A stretch of 64,000 bases of DNA, taken from NCBI RefSeq assembly GCF_000244975.1, contig NZ_CM001440.1, positions 3,456,325-3,520,324 on the forward strand, written 5' to 3'. This document shows positions 31,275-39,943 of the stretch, piece by piece. The DNA comes from Saccharomonospora cyanea NA-134. GTDB lineage: Bacteria > Actinomycetota > Actinomycetes > Mycobacteriales > Pseudonocardiaceae. Made by a program: the position numbers and the translations under genes. The notes under the pieces are model-generated. The model was given only the letters and a program-made list of their open reading frames with translations. It was not told where the DNA came from and ran no database searches. How positions within the stretch are numbered: the first letter of the stretch is position 1; each line of letters starts with the position of its first letter.

Positions 31275-32546
31275 GTGTTCCGCTCGTTGTCCGGCCTCAC
31301 CACCCGCGGCCGTTGCCTGCTCGCCGCCGGGATCGCCGCAGGAGTGTGCGCCGCCGTACTCAACGAGCGCGACCTGCTCCGGGTCGCGGTGTTCGTCCTC
31401 GCCCTCCCGCTGTGCGTGGTGCTGTTGGCCTCGGCCTCGCGCATGACCATCTCCGCGTCGCGCTCGCTGTTGACCGAGCGCATCCCGGTCGGGGGGCACG
31501 GCGAGGTGCAGCTCGAACTCTGGCGCACGGGGCGTATGCCCGCAGGTGAGGTGCTGCTGGAAGACGGCCTGCCGTACACGCTGGGGCCGAAGCCTCGCTT
31601 CGTCGTGGAGCGCCTCCCCCATCAGCGGCCCGTACCGTTGCGCTATCCCGTGCAGCCGACACTGCGTGGCGTGCACCGGATCGGTCCGCTGCGCGCCACG
31701 ATCACCGATCCTTTCGGACTGTGTGAGTTCGAACGCGACCTCGTGACGCACTCCCGGCTGGTCGTGGTTCCGCGCGTGACCACGCTGTGGGGACTTCCCC
31801 GTGGTGCGGGGCTCGGTTCGGGCGAGGACAGCAGCATCCGCCTGCACGCGGGCCAGGGCGAGACGGACGTCGTCGTACGGCAGTACCGGCAGGGCGACGA
31901 CCTGCGCAAGGTGCACTGGCGGTCGACCGCCCGGCGCGACGAGATGATGGTGCGCGTCGAGGAACGGCCGTGGCACGGCGGCACCACCGTGTTGCTCGAC
32001 CACCGGGCTTCGGCCCACCGAGGTTCGGGTACGCACAGCAGCCTGGAGTGGGCTGTCGAGTTCACCGCCAGCGTGAGCCTGCACCTCAACAAGATGGGAC
32101 AGCGCGTCCGACTCGTCAGCGAACACGGCAAGCTGCTCGCCGACGCACCCGAGCAGGCGGGCCCCGGGCACGCCGGTTCGGTGCTGGACTCGCTCGCCGC
32201 GACGCGTCCCGCGCACGAGCGGGACATCGTGCTCGGTTCCGACCCCGGCCAGGGCCAGGAGTTGATCGCGGTGCTGGGCACGGTGGGCACCGAGTCGGTC
32301 CACGAGCTGACGCGACACCGCCCCCGCGGCACCCGCAGCTACGCCGTGCTGCTCGACACCGCCGCGTGGGCGAGCGGCGACACCGCGACCGACGCCGACG
32401 TCACGGTCGGCGACACGGCCGCGCTCCTGCGCGCGGCGGGCTGGGGCGTCGTGGTGGCGAAGGCGGACCGCACGGTGTCGGACGTGTGGGCGGAGTTGTG
32501 CCACACACCGGCGCCCGGCGCGTCACTGATCGGGGGCAGCTCATGA
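31275..32546 (+). CDS. DUF58 domain protein
   Basis: The 423-residue protein has two N-terminal membrane segments (CLLAAGIAAGVCAAVL and VAVFVLALPLCVVLLA) and then the DUF58 core with IGPLRATITDPFGL and the hallmark RQYRQGDDLRKVHWRSTARRDE (split as RQYRQGDDLRKVHW and RSTARRDE). A von Willebrand-like fold follows, with TTVLLDHRASAHRGSG. DUF58 proteins are partners of MoxR ATPases. Its last four bases overlap the start of the transglutaminase gene, so the three form one operon. Confidence 0.9.
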   Translation: MFRSLSGLTTRGRCLLAAGIAAGVCAAVLNERDLLRVAVFVLALPLCVVLLASASRMTISASRSLLTERIPVGGHGEVQLELWRTGRMPAGEVLLEDGLPYTLGPKPRFVVERLPHQRPVPLRYPVQPTLRGVHRIGPLRATITDPFGLCEFERDLVTHSRLVVVPRVTTLWGLPRGAGLGSGEDSSIRLHAGQGETDVVVRQYRQGDDLRKVHWRSTARRDEMMVRVEERPWHGGTTVLLDHRASAHRGSGTHSSLEWAVEFTASVSLHLNKMGQRVRLVSEHGKLLADAPEQAGPGHAGSVLDSLAATRPAHERDIVLGSDPGQGQELIAVLGTVGTESVHELTRHRPRGTRSYAVLLDTAAWASGDTATDADVTVGDTAALLRAAGWGVVVAKADRTVSDVWAELCHTPAPGASLIGGSS

Positions 32547-35050
32547 CGACCACGACCACACCGCCCCGGCATGCCCGGCGGGGACCGGGTTCGGACCGGA
32601 ACGCACACCGGCCGCCCACGGCGAGCACACTGCTCGCGCCGACCGCGGCGATGTTCGCGACCATCAGCGCCGCCACGTCCCTCACCGGTGTCGTCCAGGG
32701 CGGCGTGTGGCTGGCCTTCGCCGCCGTGGCCGCGCTGCTCGTGGCGTTCACAGGGCTCGCGCTGCGCGCACTGCGAGTACCGACGCTGTTGGTCGGACTC
32801 GGCCAGCTGGTCGTCCTGCTGGTTCTGGTCACCGGGTCGTTCACTCGCAGCGGCATCCTGGCGATCATCCCCGGTCCCGCCGCCTTCGTCGAACTCGACG
32901 CCGTGCTGTCGGCCGCGTTCGAGTCCGTCAGGACCGGGGTGCCGCCGGTCGAGGACACCACTCCCATCCTGTGCCTCACCACGATCGCCGTCGGCCTCGT
33001 CGCGATCCTGGTGGACACGCTCGTCGTGGCCGCCGCCGCGCCGGCCGCGACGGGGCTGGTCCTGCTGTGCGTCTACGCCGTGCCCTCCGCACTGGCCGAC
33101 GACCTGCTGCCGTGGTGGACGTTCGTGCTCGGCGCCACGGCGTTCGCCACACTGCTGGTCGTCGACGGCAGCCACCGGCACCGCAGGTGGCGGAACCGGC
33201 CCGCACAGGACGCGCGAGCGTCGGCCGCGTCGTTGTCGACACCGGTGGCCGTGGTGGCCGGTGCGCTCGCGGCCGGCCTCGTGGCGGGCACGACGGTCAC
33301 CGCGATCGGCACCGAGGGAAGCCTTCCCGGCAGCGAAGGCGAACGGACCGTGCTCGGTGGACTGGGCGTCAACGCCTTCACCTCGCTGCGCGGCATGCTC
33401 GACCAGGGCGAGGACGTACCCCTGTTCCGTGTCACCGGCCTCGACGAACCCCGGCTCCTGCGCGCGTTCACACTCGACACCTACCGCCCGAACGAGGGTT
33501 GGGGGCTGCCCGAAGGGCCCATGCCCGCCGGGGTGCCCGCCGACGGCGAGTTGCCGTCCGCCCCCGGCGACGACGGAAGCGCACCCAGCCACCGAATCGG
33601 CATCGAACCGGTGCACTGGAACGACGTGTGGCTGCCCGTCTACGGAGCTCCCCGCGCGCTGGAGGGCCTGTCCGACGGCTGGTACTACGACCGCACGAGC
33701 GGGGCCGTGTTCCGTGAACGCAGGCAGAACCCCGCCCCCTACGCCGAGACCGCCGCGCTCGAGGAGCCGACCCGAGCCGAACTCCGCCGGGTCGAACCCG
33801 ATCCCGACGAGATCGCCCCCACCTACACCCGGTTGGCACACATCGATCCGAGGGTGGCCGACCTCGCCGAGGAACTCACGGCGTCATCCGACACCACCTT
33901 CGACAAGGTGCAGGCGATCTGGGAGTACTTCGGCGTCGAGAACGGCTTCGTCTACGACACCCAGACCGCTCCGGTCTCGGACAGCGACGCCCTCGCCGAC
34001 TTCGTGCTCCACGGCAAGCGTGGTTACTGCGAGCAGTTCGCCTCGGCGATGGCGGTGATGCTGCGCTCGCTCGACATCCCCTCCCGGGTCGCGATCGGAT
34101 TCACCGGCGGGTACCGCGACGGCGACGTCCGCACGATCACCTCACGCGACGCCCACGCCTGGGTGGAGGTGTACTTCGGCGAACTCGGCTGGGTCGGTTT
34201 CGACCCGACGCCGCTGTCGGACGGCCGCGGTTACGTGCCGTCCTACCTCAGCGACGAGGGCAGCTCCGACAGCGCCCCTGCGAACGACGACGAGGTGCCG
34301 AGTACCCAGGCCGAGGAGCCGTCCGAGGCGGCGGAGCCCTCGCAGGAACAGGTGGAGCAGGACACCGGCGCGCAGCAGGCACAGCCGGGTCCGTTCTCCG
34401 GCTCGGGTGCCTGGTCGGGCGTGCTCGCCGCGGTCGCCGCCGCAGCGGCACTGGCGGCCACGGTCGCCGCGGTCGGGGTCGCCAGGAAACGGCGCGCCAC
34501 GGGCGCCAAGGCGGCGAGCGAGTCGGCGGCGTGGCTCCCCCTCGCCGCCGTCGCCCTGGGAGCCGTCGCCGTGGCCCTGCTGGCGTGGTGGCTGCACTGG
34601 GCCGTGACGCTGGTGCTGCTGGTGAGTGCCGCGCTGCTGCTGGCGCCGTACTCCGTACGCCAGGCACAACGCCACCGCAGGCTCCAGGACGTGGAGCGGG
34701 GCGACGACGTGCACGCCGCCGACGCCGCGTGGCGGGAGCTGCGTCAGGAATGCATCGACCGGGGTCTCGACATCACCGACACCGACACCGTTCGGCTCGC
34801 CGCGCAGAAGATCGCCCGTGGGCAGCGGTTGGACGAGCAGGGCAAGAACCACCTTCGTGTGGTGGTCACCACGATGGAGCAGTCCTGGTACGGGTCAGGG
34901 CAGCACCAGCGCAACCGCGATACAGCCGGGTTCACCCAGGCGTTTCACGGCGTGCTCGACGCGCTCCACCGGTCGGCACCGCTGTCGTGGAGGGGCAGGT
35001 TCCTGCCCCGGTCCGTCCTGCGGAGTGCGCGCACGCGCATCTCACGCTGA
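32543..35050 (+). CDS. TgpA-like membrane transglutaminase
   Basis: The 835-residue protein has about six N-terminal membrane segments, an external DUF3488 linker, a transglutaminase core and two C-terminal membrane segments followed by a DUF4129-like tail. The catalytic triad is complete: Cys near residue 496 (GKRGYCEQFASA), His near 538 (SRDAHAWVEVYF) and Asp near 554 (GWVGFDPTP). A Glu/Pro/Gln-rich stretch (about 575-610) links the core to the membrane. The family probably acts on peptides at the outer face; its substrate is not known. It closes the MoxR-DUF58-TgpA operon. Confidence 0.92.
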   Translation: MTTTTTPPRHARRGPGSDRNAHRPPTASTLLAPTAAMFATISAATSLTGVVQGGVWLAFAAVAALLVAFTGLALRALRVPTLLVGLGQLVVLLVLVTGSFTRSGILAIIPGPAAFVELDAVLSAAFESVRTGVPPVEDTTPILCLTTIAVGLVAILVDTLVVAAAAPAATGLVLLCVYAVPSALADDLLPWWTFVLGATAFATLLVVDGSHRHRRWRNRPAQDARASAASLSTPVAVVAGALAAGLVAGTTVTAIGTEGSLPGSEGERTVLGGLGVNAFTSLRGMLDQGEDVPLFRVTGLDEPRLLRAFTLDTYRPNEGWGLPEGPMPAGVPADGELPSAPGDDGSAPSHRIGIEPVHWNDVWLPVYGAPRALEGLSDGWYYDRTSGAVFRERRQNPAPYAETAALEEPTRAELRRVEPDPDEIAPTYTRLAHIDPRVADLAEELTASSDTTFDKVQAIWEYFGVENGFVYDTQTAPVSDSDALADFVLHGKRGYCEQFASAMAVMLRSLDIPSRVAIGFTGGYRDGDVRTITSRDAHAWVEVYFGELGWVGFDPTPLSDGRGYVPSYLSDEGSSDSAPANDDEVPSTQAEEPSEAAEPSQEQVEQDTGAQQAQPGPFSGSGAWSGVLAAVAAAAALAATVAAVGVARKRRATGAKAASESAAWLPLAAVALGAVAVALLAWWLHWAVTLVLLVSAALLLAPYSVRQAQRHRRLQDVERGDDVHAADAAWRELRQECIDRGLDITDTDTVRLAAQKIARGQRLDEQGKNHLRVVVTTMEQSWYGSGQHQRNRDTAGFTQAFHGVLDALHRSAPLSWRGRFLPRSVLRSARTRISR

Positions 35051-35067
35051 GGGCACGGGCACGAAAA

Positions 35068-35121
35068 TCCGCTGTTCGGGTTCACGGTCGAGTCGACTCG
35101 ACCGTGAACCCGAACAGCGGA
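35068..35121. terminator. 54-base perfect palindrome, bidirectional terminator
   Basis: Bases 35068-35121 are a perfect palindrome: 27 base pairs with no loop, centred between 35094 and 35095 (GAGTCGACTC). It stands between the convergent TgpA and DUF3040 genes. Toward DUF3040 it is followed by ACAGACCTTTTCGG, and on the other strand by GATTTTCGTG, so both ends have short T-runs. That fits a strong two-way terminator. Confidence 0.8.
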
Positions 35122-35144
35122 ACAGACCTTTTCGGGTGACGCCG

Positions 35145-35555
35145 CTAGCGGTCCTCGAAGCGCCGGCGGAAACGATCCTCCATGCGCTGGGTGAAGCTGC
35201 TCTTGGCCGAGGAGCCGCTTCGGCCTCCGCCTCCTCGCTGGCGCTCGGAGTCATCGGCCTCAGCCGACGCTCCGAGTGCCGTCACAGCCATGAGCACACC
35301 ACCGAACATCACCAGGAACCCGAGCACGCTCAGCCACGGGATCTCGGCGATGCGGAGGAACGACGCCTGCCCGGCAACGCCGAGCACGAGCATGGCGACG
35401 CCCACGACGAACAGGGCGGCACCCTGTAGGCGCCGGCGGCGCGTGGGCCGGCGTAGCTTTGTTCCGCGCACGGCAGAAGCGAACTTGGGGTCCTCGGCAT
35501 AGAGCTCGCGCTCGATCTGGTCGAGCAGCCGCTGCTCATGCTCGGAGAGTGGCAT
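35145..35555 (-). CDS. DUF3040 membrane protein
   Basis: The 136-residue protein starts at an ATG after GGAGGAAAG. It begins MPLSEHEQRLLDQIERELYAEDPKFAS, the DUF3040 signature, and has two membrane segments (LQGAALFVVGVAMLVLGVAG and WLSVLGFLVMFGGVLMAVTAL). The C-terminus is Gly/Ser/Arg-rich. The family is specific to actinobacteria; its role is unknown. In many genomes it stands near the division cluster, as here. Confidence 0.92.
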   Translation of the reverse strand: MPLSEHEQRLLDQIERELYAEDPKFASAVRGTKLRRPTRRRRLQGAALFVVGVAMLVLGVAGQASFLRIAEIPWLSVLGFLVMFGGVLMAVTALGASAEADDSERQRGGGGRSGSSAKSSFTQRMEDRFRRRFEDR

Positions 35556-35809
35556 CTTTCCTCCTCCGGCACAGCGTTGTCTGGCGACCCCTGGCGGGCG
35601 CCGGAACCGCGCATGGACGTCGACCCGGACTACCCCCGATCGGGGTGTCAATACCAGGATACGAGGCCCACGCGCGCACGACTACCCGATCTCCCCCCAA
35701 CCGTCGCGCCATTTGCCACGAACGGCCCAGCGCGACCACCGTCAGCCCGCGTTTCAACTGATTACCACCCACGGTGGACACCCGTCGACTCGGTCGTCGG
35801 CGGTGGCGC

Positions 35810-37057
35810 TCACTGCACGTCACGCTTCAGAAGTGACGCGGGGCGCACCGCCGCGGCTCCGAACTTCGAACGGGCGATGTCGGCGGCCACCTCGGCGTCC
35901 CGCCACCGTGACACCGGCTGCGCGTCGTCCAGGCTGAGCTGCTCGGCCTCTCCCTCACCGGTGAGCCCCTCCACCCGCACTCCCAGCAACCTCACGGGCG
36001 CGGTCGCGCCCGCCTCGGCCAGCAGAGTGGCAGCCGTGGCGTGGATGGTCCTGGCCACGTCCGTGGCCCCCGGCAGGGTCCTGGCCCGCGTGATGGTGCG
36101 GAAGTCGGAGAACCGGATCTTGATCGACACCGTCCGGCCCCGCAGTCCCCGGCTGCGGAGTGTGGCCGCCACCTTCTCGGACAGGTCCAGCAACTGCCGC
36201 TGCTGCTCGCGGCGGTCGGACAGGTCGGTGTCGAACGTGCGCTCCGCCCCGAGGGACTTCTCCTCGGTCCGGGGGACGACGTCACGATCGTCGCGGCCGT
36301 GGGCCAACGCGTGCAGATGTTCGGCCGTGGCCGCGCCCACCCAGCGACGCAGCCGCTCGACCGGCGTGGCCGCGATGTCGGCGACCGTCGCCAGGCCGTG
36401 CCCCCGCAGTACCTCGGCGGTCCTCGGGCCCACCCCCCACAGGGCCGACACCGGCAACGGACGCAGGAACGACACCGTCTCCGCCACCGGCACCACCACC
36501 ATGCCGTCGGGCTTGGCCATGCCGGAGGCCAGCTTCGCCACGAACTTGACCCCGGCCGCGCCCACGGAACACCGCACCCCGTGCTCCTCCTCCACCCTGG
36601 CCCGGATCCGTCTGCCGATCTCCCCCGGGGTGGCCCCCAGCCTGCGCAGCGCACCCCGCACGTCGAGGAACGCCTCGTCGAGGCTCAGCGGCTCCACCAG
36701 GGGCGTGTAGTCGCCGAAGATGGCCATGACACCTCGGGACACCTCGCTGTAGAGACCGCGCGTGGGGGGCAGGTACACGGCGTGCGGGCACAGCTTGCGC
36801 GCCGCCGCCACCGGCATGGCCGACGAGATCCCGAACCGCCGGGCCGGGTAGTTCGCCGACAGGACCACCGAGCGGGGCCCGGCCCCCGCGACCACCACGG
36901 GACGGTCGGCCAGCTCCGGCCGCGTGCGCAGCTCCACGGCCGCGAAGAACGCGTCCATGTCGACGTGCAGCACGTGACAGCCGGTGTCGTCGGGCCACGT
37001 CGAGTCGGTGACCCGGAACCGTTCGAATCCCTCGGGCAGCGCCGTGTTCCGTCCCAT
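35810..37057 (-). CDS. dinB: DNA polymerase IV (Y family)
   Basis: The 415-residue polymerase has HVDMDAFFAAVE (first metal motif) and PLSLDEAFLD (catalytic Asp-Glu), the steric-gate region SANYPARRFG, and helix-hairpin-helix residues around LWGVGPRTAEVLRGHGL. The C-terminal little finger is complete. It copies past damaged bases. An upstream tail of about 25 residues is variable in the family. There is no visible beta-clamp motif at the very C-terminus that I can call with confidence. Confidence 0.93.
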   Translation of the reverse strand: MGRNTALPEGFERFRVTDSTWPDDTGCHVLHVDMDAFFAAVELRTRPELADRPVVVAGAGPRSVVLSANYPARRFGISSAMPVAAARKLCPHAVYLPPTRGLYSEVSRGVMAIFGDYTPLVEPLSLDEAFLDVRGALRRLGATPGEIGRRIRARVEEEHGVRCSVGAAGVKFVAKLASGMAKPDGMVVVPVAETVSFLRPLPVSALWGVGPRTAEVLRGHGLATVADIAATPVERLRRWVGAATAEHLHALAHGRDDRDVVPRTEEKSLGAERTFDTDLSDRREQQRQLLDLSEKVAATLRSRGLRGRTVSIKIRFSDFRTITRARTLPGATDVARTIHATAATLLAEAGATAPVRLLGVRVEGLTGEGEAEQLSLDDAQPVSRWRDAEVAADIARSKFGAAAVRPASLLKRDVQ

Positions 37058-37110
37058 GACGAAAGGAGCCTACGGCGCGCCACCGACAGTTCTCGTGCCC
37101 GCCGAGCGCG

Positions 37111-37866
37111 TCAGGACGGTTTGCGGGCCAGCACGTGCAGCCGGGTGGCGATGTCGCGTAACGGCCTGGTCACCGCGGCCACGGCCTCGAACTCGGCGAG
37201 ATCCTTCTCCCACGACATCGCCTCCCCCGAAGCGCCCTCCGGCGAGACGATCTCCGACACGACCCCGTCGCCCTGGACGTGCTCCACCGACAGCCCCGCC
37301 TCCTCGAGCAACGTGGTCAGGGAGTCGGCGTCGAACCGTCGCAGGACGGTCTCCGAATCACCACCGCGTACGCCGTCGGGCTCGGACAACAGCTCGCCGG
37401 CCTCCGCGAGCCTGCCCGTCAACGCCCGGTGCAGGACCGCCGCGTAACGGTTCGCCGCCAGCACGGACACCGCGCCGCCGCCCGCCGTGGCCTCGACGAT
37501 CGCCGCCACGGTGCGCCGGGGGTCGTCGACGACCTCCAGGAGCGAGTGCGCGAGCACGAGGTCGGCCGATCCGACTCGGACGTGCTCCGCGAGAGCGTCC
37601 GAATCGTCGGCGACCACCGTGATGCGGTCGGACACGCCGTCCTCGGCCGCGCGTCGCTCCAGTGTCGCGAGCGCGTTGAGGTTCGGTTCCACGACCGTGA
37701 CCCGGCAACCCGCCGCCGCGAACGGTACCGCCCACACACCGCTGCCGCCGCCGACGTCCACCACCACAGGCTCCTCGGCTCCCCGGGCCCGGGCGGCGCG
37801 CAACTCGGCCTCCAGCACCTTCCGCACCGCTGCCGACCCGTGACCGGCCGAAGTCTCCGCTCGCAT
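37111..37866 (-). CDS. SAM-dependent methyltransferase
   Basis: The 251-residue protein starts at an ATG after GGGAGCC. Motif I is VVVDVGGGSGVWAVPFA, followed by VTVVEPN and SADLVLAHSLLEVVDDP, the class I fold with a ubiE/CmoA-like order. The N-terminal helix (AVRKVLEAELRAARARG) is typical of an actinobacterial group of unknown substrate. It is divergent from the ParA-like gene, 68 bases apart, and follows dinB at 53 bases. Confidence 0.85.
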   Translation of the reverse strand: MRAETSAGHGSAAVRKVLEAELRAARARGAEEPVVVDVGGGSGVWAVPFAAAGCRVTVVEPNLNALATLERRAAEDGVSDRITVVADDSDALAEHVRVGSADLVLAHSLLEVVDDPRRTVAAIVEATAGGGAVSVLAANRYAAVLHRALTGRLAEAGELLSEPDGVRGGDSETVLRRFDADSLTTLLEEAGLSVEHVQGDGVVSEIVSPEGASGEAMSWEKDLAEFEAVAAVTRPLRDIATRLHVLARKPS

Positions 37867-37934
37867 GGCTCCCAAGAGTAGTTGGAACACCTCGCACGTT
37901 CTCACGGTGACCATCCCCGGCTACGCTCGCAGAC

Positions 37935-38825
37935 GTGCACACGGTCGCCGTACTGAGCCTCAAGGGAGGCGTCGGCAAGACTACGGTCGCGCTCGGTGTC
38001 GCCTCGGCTGCGCTCCGCAGGGGAACCCGAACGCTGGTGGCGGATCTGGACCCGCAGGGCAACGCCACGGCGACGCTCGACCCGCCGCTCACCGACGCCA
38101 CGCTCGCCGACGTGCTCGAGGCACCCCGGCTCGGCGTGCTGACGAAAGCGATCGCGGCCAGCGGGTGGAGCGACGACGTCGACGTCCTCGTCGGTTCGGA
38201 GGAACTGGAACTGCTCAACGAACCCGGTCCGACGGCCCACCGCATGGACAGCCTGGCGCGAGCGCTCGACGAGCTGCGCCGTTACCCGCAGGGCCGGCCC
38301 TACGAGCTCGCGATCCTCGACTGCCCGCCGTCCCTGGGCAGACTCACGCGTTCGGCGCTCATCGCCGCCGACAGTGCGCTGCTGGTCACCGAACCCACCA
38401 TGTACGCGGTGGCCGGTGCGCAGCGCGCGCTGGAGGCCATCGACAGCGTCCGCGCCCAGCACAACCCGAGGCTGCGCCCAGCGGGTGTCGTGGTCAACCG
38501 GCTGCGCAGCCGCTCGTACGAGCACGAGTACCGCGTCCAGGAGCTGCGGGAGTCGTTCGGCAGCCTCGTGATGCCGACCGCGATCCCGGACCGGCTGGTC
38601 GTCCAGCAGGCCCAGGGAGCCTGCACGCCCATCCACGAGTGGAACTCGCCGGCGGCTGCCGAGATCTCCCTGACGTTCAACATGGTGCTGGCGAAGATCC
38701 TGCGTTCCAACCGCGCCGGCCGGCACCGCCTGAGCGCCGAGGAACCCGATGCCGCGCCTCGTCGCGGCGGCGCACCTCCCGGGCTGCCCATGGGACGCCC
38801 GTACGCCCAACACGAGACGGGGTGA
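37935..38825 (+). CDS. ParA-family ATPase
   Basis: The 296-residue protein begins HTVAVLSLKGGVGKTTVALG with the deviant Walker A of ParA/MinD, then VADLDPQGNATATLD and ILDCPPSLGRLTRSAL. It is not the chromosomal parA, as no ParB or gidB neighbour is seen. Orphan ParA-like ATPases position protein complexes in actinobacteria. The C-terminal 35 residues are basic and Pro-rich. It lies three bases ahead of the endonuclease VIII gene, so the two are co-transcribed, though no functional link is known. Confidence 0.88.
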   Translation: MHTVAVLSLKGGVGKTTVALGVASAALRRGTRTLVADLDPQGNATATLDPPLTDATLADVLEAPRLGVLTKAIAASGWSDDVDVLVGSEELELLNEPGPTAHRMDSLARALDELRRYPQGRPYELAILDCPPSLGRLTRSALIAADSALLVTEPTMYAVAGAQRALEAIDSVRAQHNPRLRPAGVVVNRLRSRSYEHEYRVQELRESFGSLVMPTAIPDRLVVQQAQGACTPIHEWNSPAAAEISLTFNMVLAKILRSNRAGRHRLSAEEPDAAPRRGGAPPGLPMGRPYAQHETG

Positions 38826-38828
38826 CGC

Positions 38829-39629
38829 GTGCCCGAGGGTGACACCGTCTTCCTGACCGGCGAACGGCTCCGCCGGGCCCTGGTCGGACGCACCCTCACA
38901 CGCACGGACTTCCGGCATCCGAGGCTCGCGACACTCGATCTGACCGGGCTCGACGTGGTGGCCGTCCGCACGGTGGGCAAACACCTGTTCCTACGCTTCT
39001 CCGACGGCACCAGCCTGCACAGCCACCTCAGGATGGACGGCTCGTGGCGGGTGTTCCGGCCGGGACAACGCTGGTCCCTGCCCAGTCACCACGCGCGCGT
39101 CGTCCTCGACAACCGCGACGGTGAGGTCGTCGGCTTCCGCGTCCACGACCTCGCCGTCGTGCCCACCGAACAGGAGTCGCGGTTCGTGGCCCACCTCGGC
39201 CCCGACCTGCTCGATCCGGCCTGGGGAGCGGGTCACGCGGCCGTCGCGGCCGAGGCACTGCGCCGGAGACCGGACGCCGAGATCGGCGAGGCGCTGCTGG
39301 ACCAACGTGTGATGGCCGGCATCGGCAACGTCTACAAGACCGAGATCTGTTTTCTCCTCGGGGTCTCACCGTGGACACCCGTGGCCGAGGTGGACGCGGA
39401 CCGCGCGGTGGAACTGGCCCACCGGCTGCTGACGGCCAACGCGCGTCGCACGCGACGCAACACCACCGGCATGGACACGCCAGGACGCCACAGCTGGGTG
39501 TACGAACGCACCCGCCAGGGCTGCCTGCGATGCGGCGGGGAGGTCCGCGTCGCGTCGCAGGGGGAGGGAACGCAGGCACGCCCGACGTGGTACTGCCCGC
39601 GCTGCCAACCGGGTCCCGCGCCGTCGTGA
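38829..39629 (+). CDS. nei: Endonuclease VIII-like DNA glycosylase
   Basis: The 266-residue Fpg/Nei protein starts PEGDTVFLTGERLRRAL after the initiator, giving the catalytic Pro2-Glu3. It has the helix-two-turn-helix QRVMAGIGNVYKTEICFLLG and a C-terminal zinc finger (CLRCGG and WYCPRCQ). It removes oxidised pyrimidines and nicks the strand. It resembles mycobacterial Nei2. The start is a GTG three bases past the ParA-like stop. Confidence 0.92.
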   Translation: MPEGDTVFLTGERLRRALVGRTLTRTDFRHPRLATLDLTGLDVVAVRTVGKHLFLRFSDGTSLHSHLRMDGSWRVFRPGQRWSLPSHHARVVLDNRDGEVVGFRVHDLAVVPTEQESRFVAHLGPDLLDPAWGAGHAAVAAEALRRRPDAEIGEALLDQRVMAGIGNVYKTEICFLLGVSPWTPVAEVDADRAVELAHRLLTANARRTRRNTTGMDTPGRHSWVYERTRQGCLRCGGEVRVASQGEGTQARPTWYCPRCQPGPAPS

Positions 39630-39650
39630 CCCCAGCCACCGGAAAATCCG

Positions 39651-39680
39651 TTGCCGCACCTCACCCTCCTCGCCTAGCGT
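39651..39680 (+). promoter_or_regulatory. Promoter of the structured transcript before pyrD
   Basis: TTGCCG (39651-39656) and TAGCGT (39675-39680), 18 bases apart, make a plausible promoter. The start would be near 39687, about 25 bases ahead of the small GTG frame. Confidence 0.5.
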
Positions 39681-39685
39681 GGCGG

Positions 39686-39893
39686 TACACGAGAAAGGAG
39701 GTGGTCCAGCGGTGAATATCCACAGGACTCGTGAGGTGGCTGTCCACTGACAGCACGCACGGGCCACCCAGTCGACGTGTGTGTCTGCCGGTGAATACCA
39801 GGCAGTCACCGGCCCCCAGTGCTCCCGGGAACCGGTCCGTCCCGGGCCCGACCGGCTGACGACGGTCGGGAGTCGCACTGGGGGCTTCTCATT
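39686..39893 (+). ncRNA. Structured small RNA or leader upstream of pyrD
   Basis: This 314-base gap between nei and pyrD holds several hairpins. GCTGTC/GACAGC lies at about 39738-39753. TGCCGGT with ACC.GGCA (39786-39804) competes with CCGGTGA/TCACCGG (39788-39812). A long stem GCCCCCAGTGC (39812-39822) and GCACTGGGGGC (39875-39885) encloses a CCCGACCG/CGGTCGGG hairpin and is followed by TTCTCATTT, which looks like a terminator. pyrD has its own -10-like GATACT at 39931-39936, seven to eight bases before its GTG, so pyrD could be leaderless and this RNA could be a separate transcript of about 200 bases. I recognise no known family. Confidence 0.5.
39712..39750 (+). CDS. 12-residue peptide frame with an extreme Shine-Dalgarno
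   Basis: GAGAAAGGAGGTGGTCC (39691-39707) matches the complement of the 16S rRNA 3' end at almost every base over 16 positions, far more than a normal ribosome site. Five bases later a GTG opens a 12-codon frame, MNIHRTREVAVH, that stops at 39748-39750. The stop lies inside the first hairpin of the structured region. This may be a regulatory leader peptide, a tiny protein, or a ribosome-capturing element. Confidence 0.5.
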   Translation: MNIHRTREVAVH

Positions 39894-39943
39894 TCGAGCA
39901 CCGCCCATCCGGCACCGGCCACTCATGGCAGATACTGGGTGCC

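Noticed and set aside
37935-38825. The ParA-like gene as the chromosomal partition ATPase
   Set aside because: No ParB, rsmG or parS-like repeats lie next to it; it pairs with a DNA glycosylase gene.
39686-39893. The structured region before pyrD as a T-box or known riboswitch
   Set aside because: No T-box sequence (TGGNACCGCG-like) or known riboswitch core could be found, so it is only called a structured RNA of unknown type.
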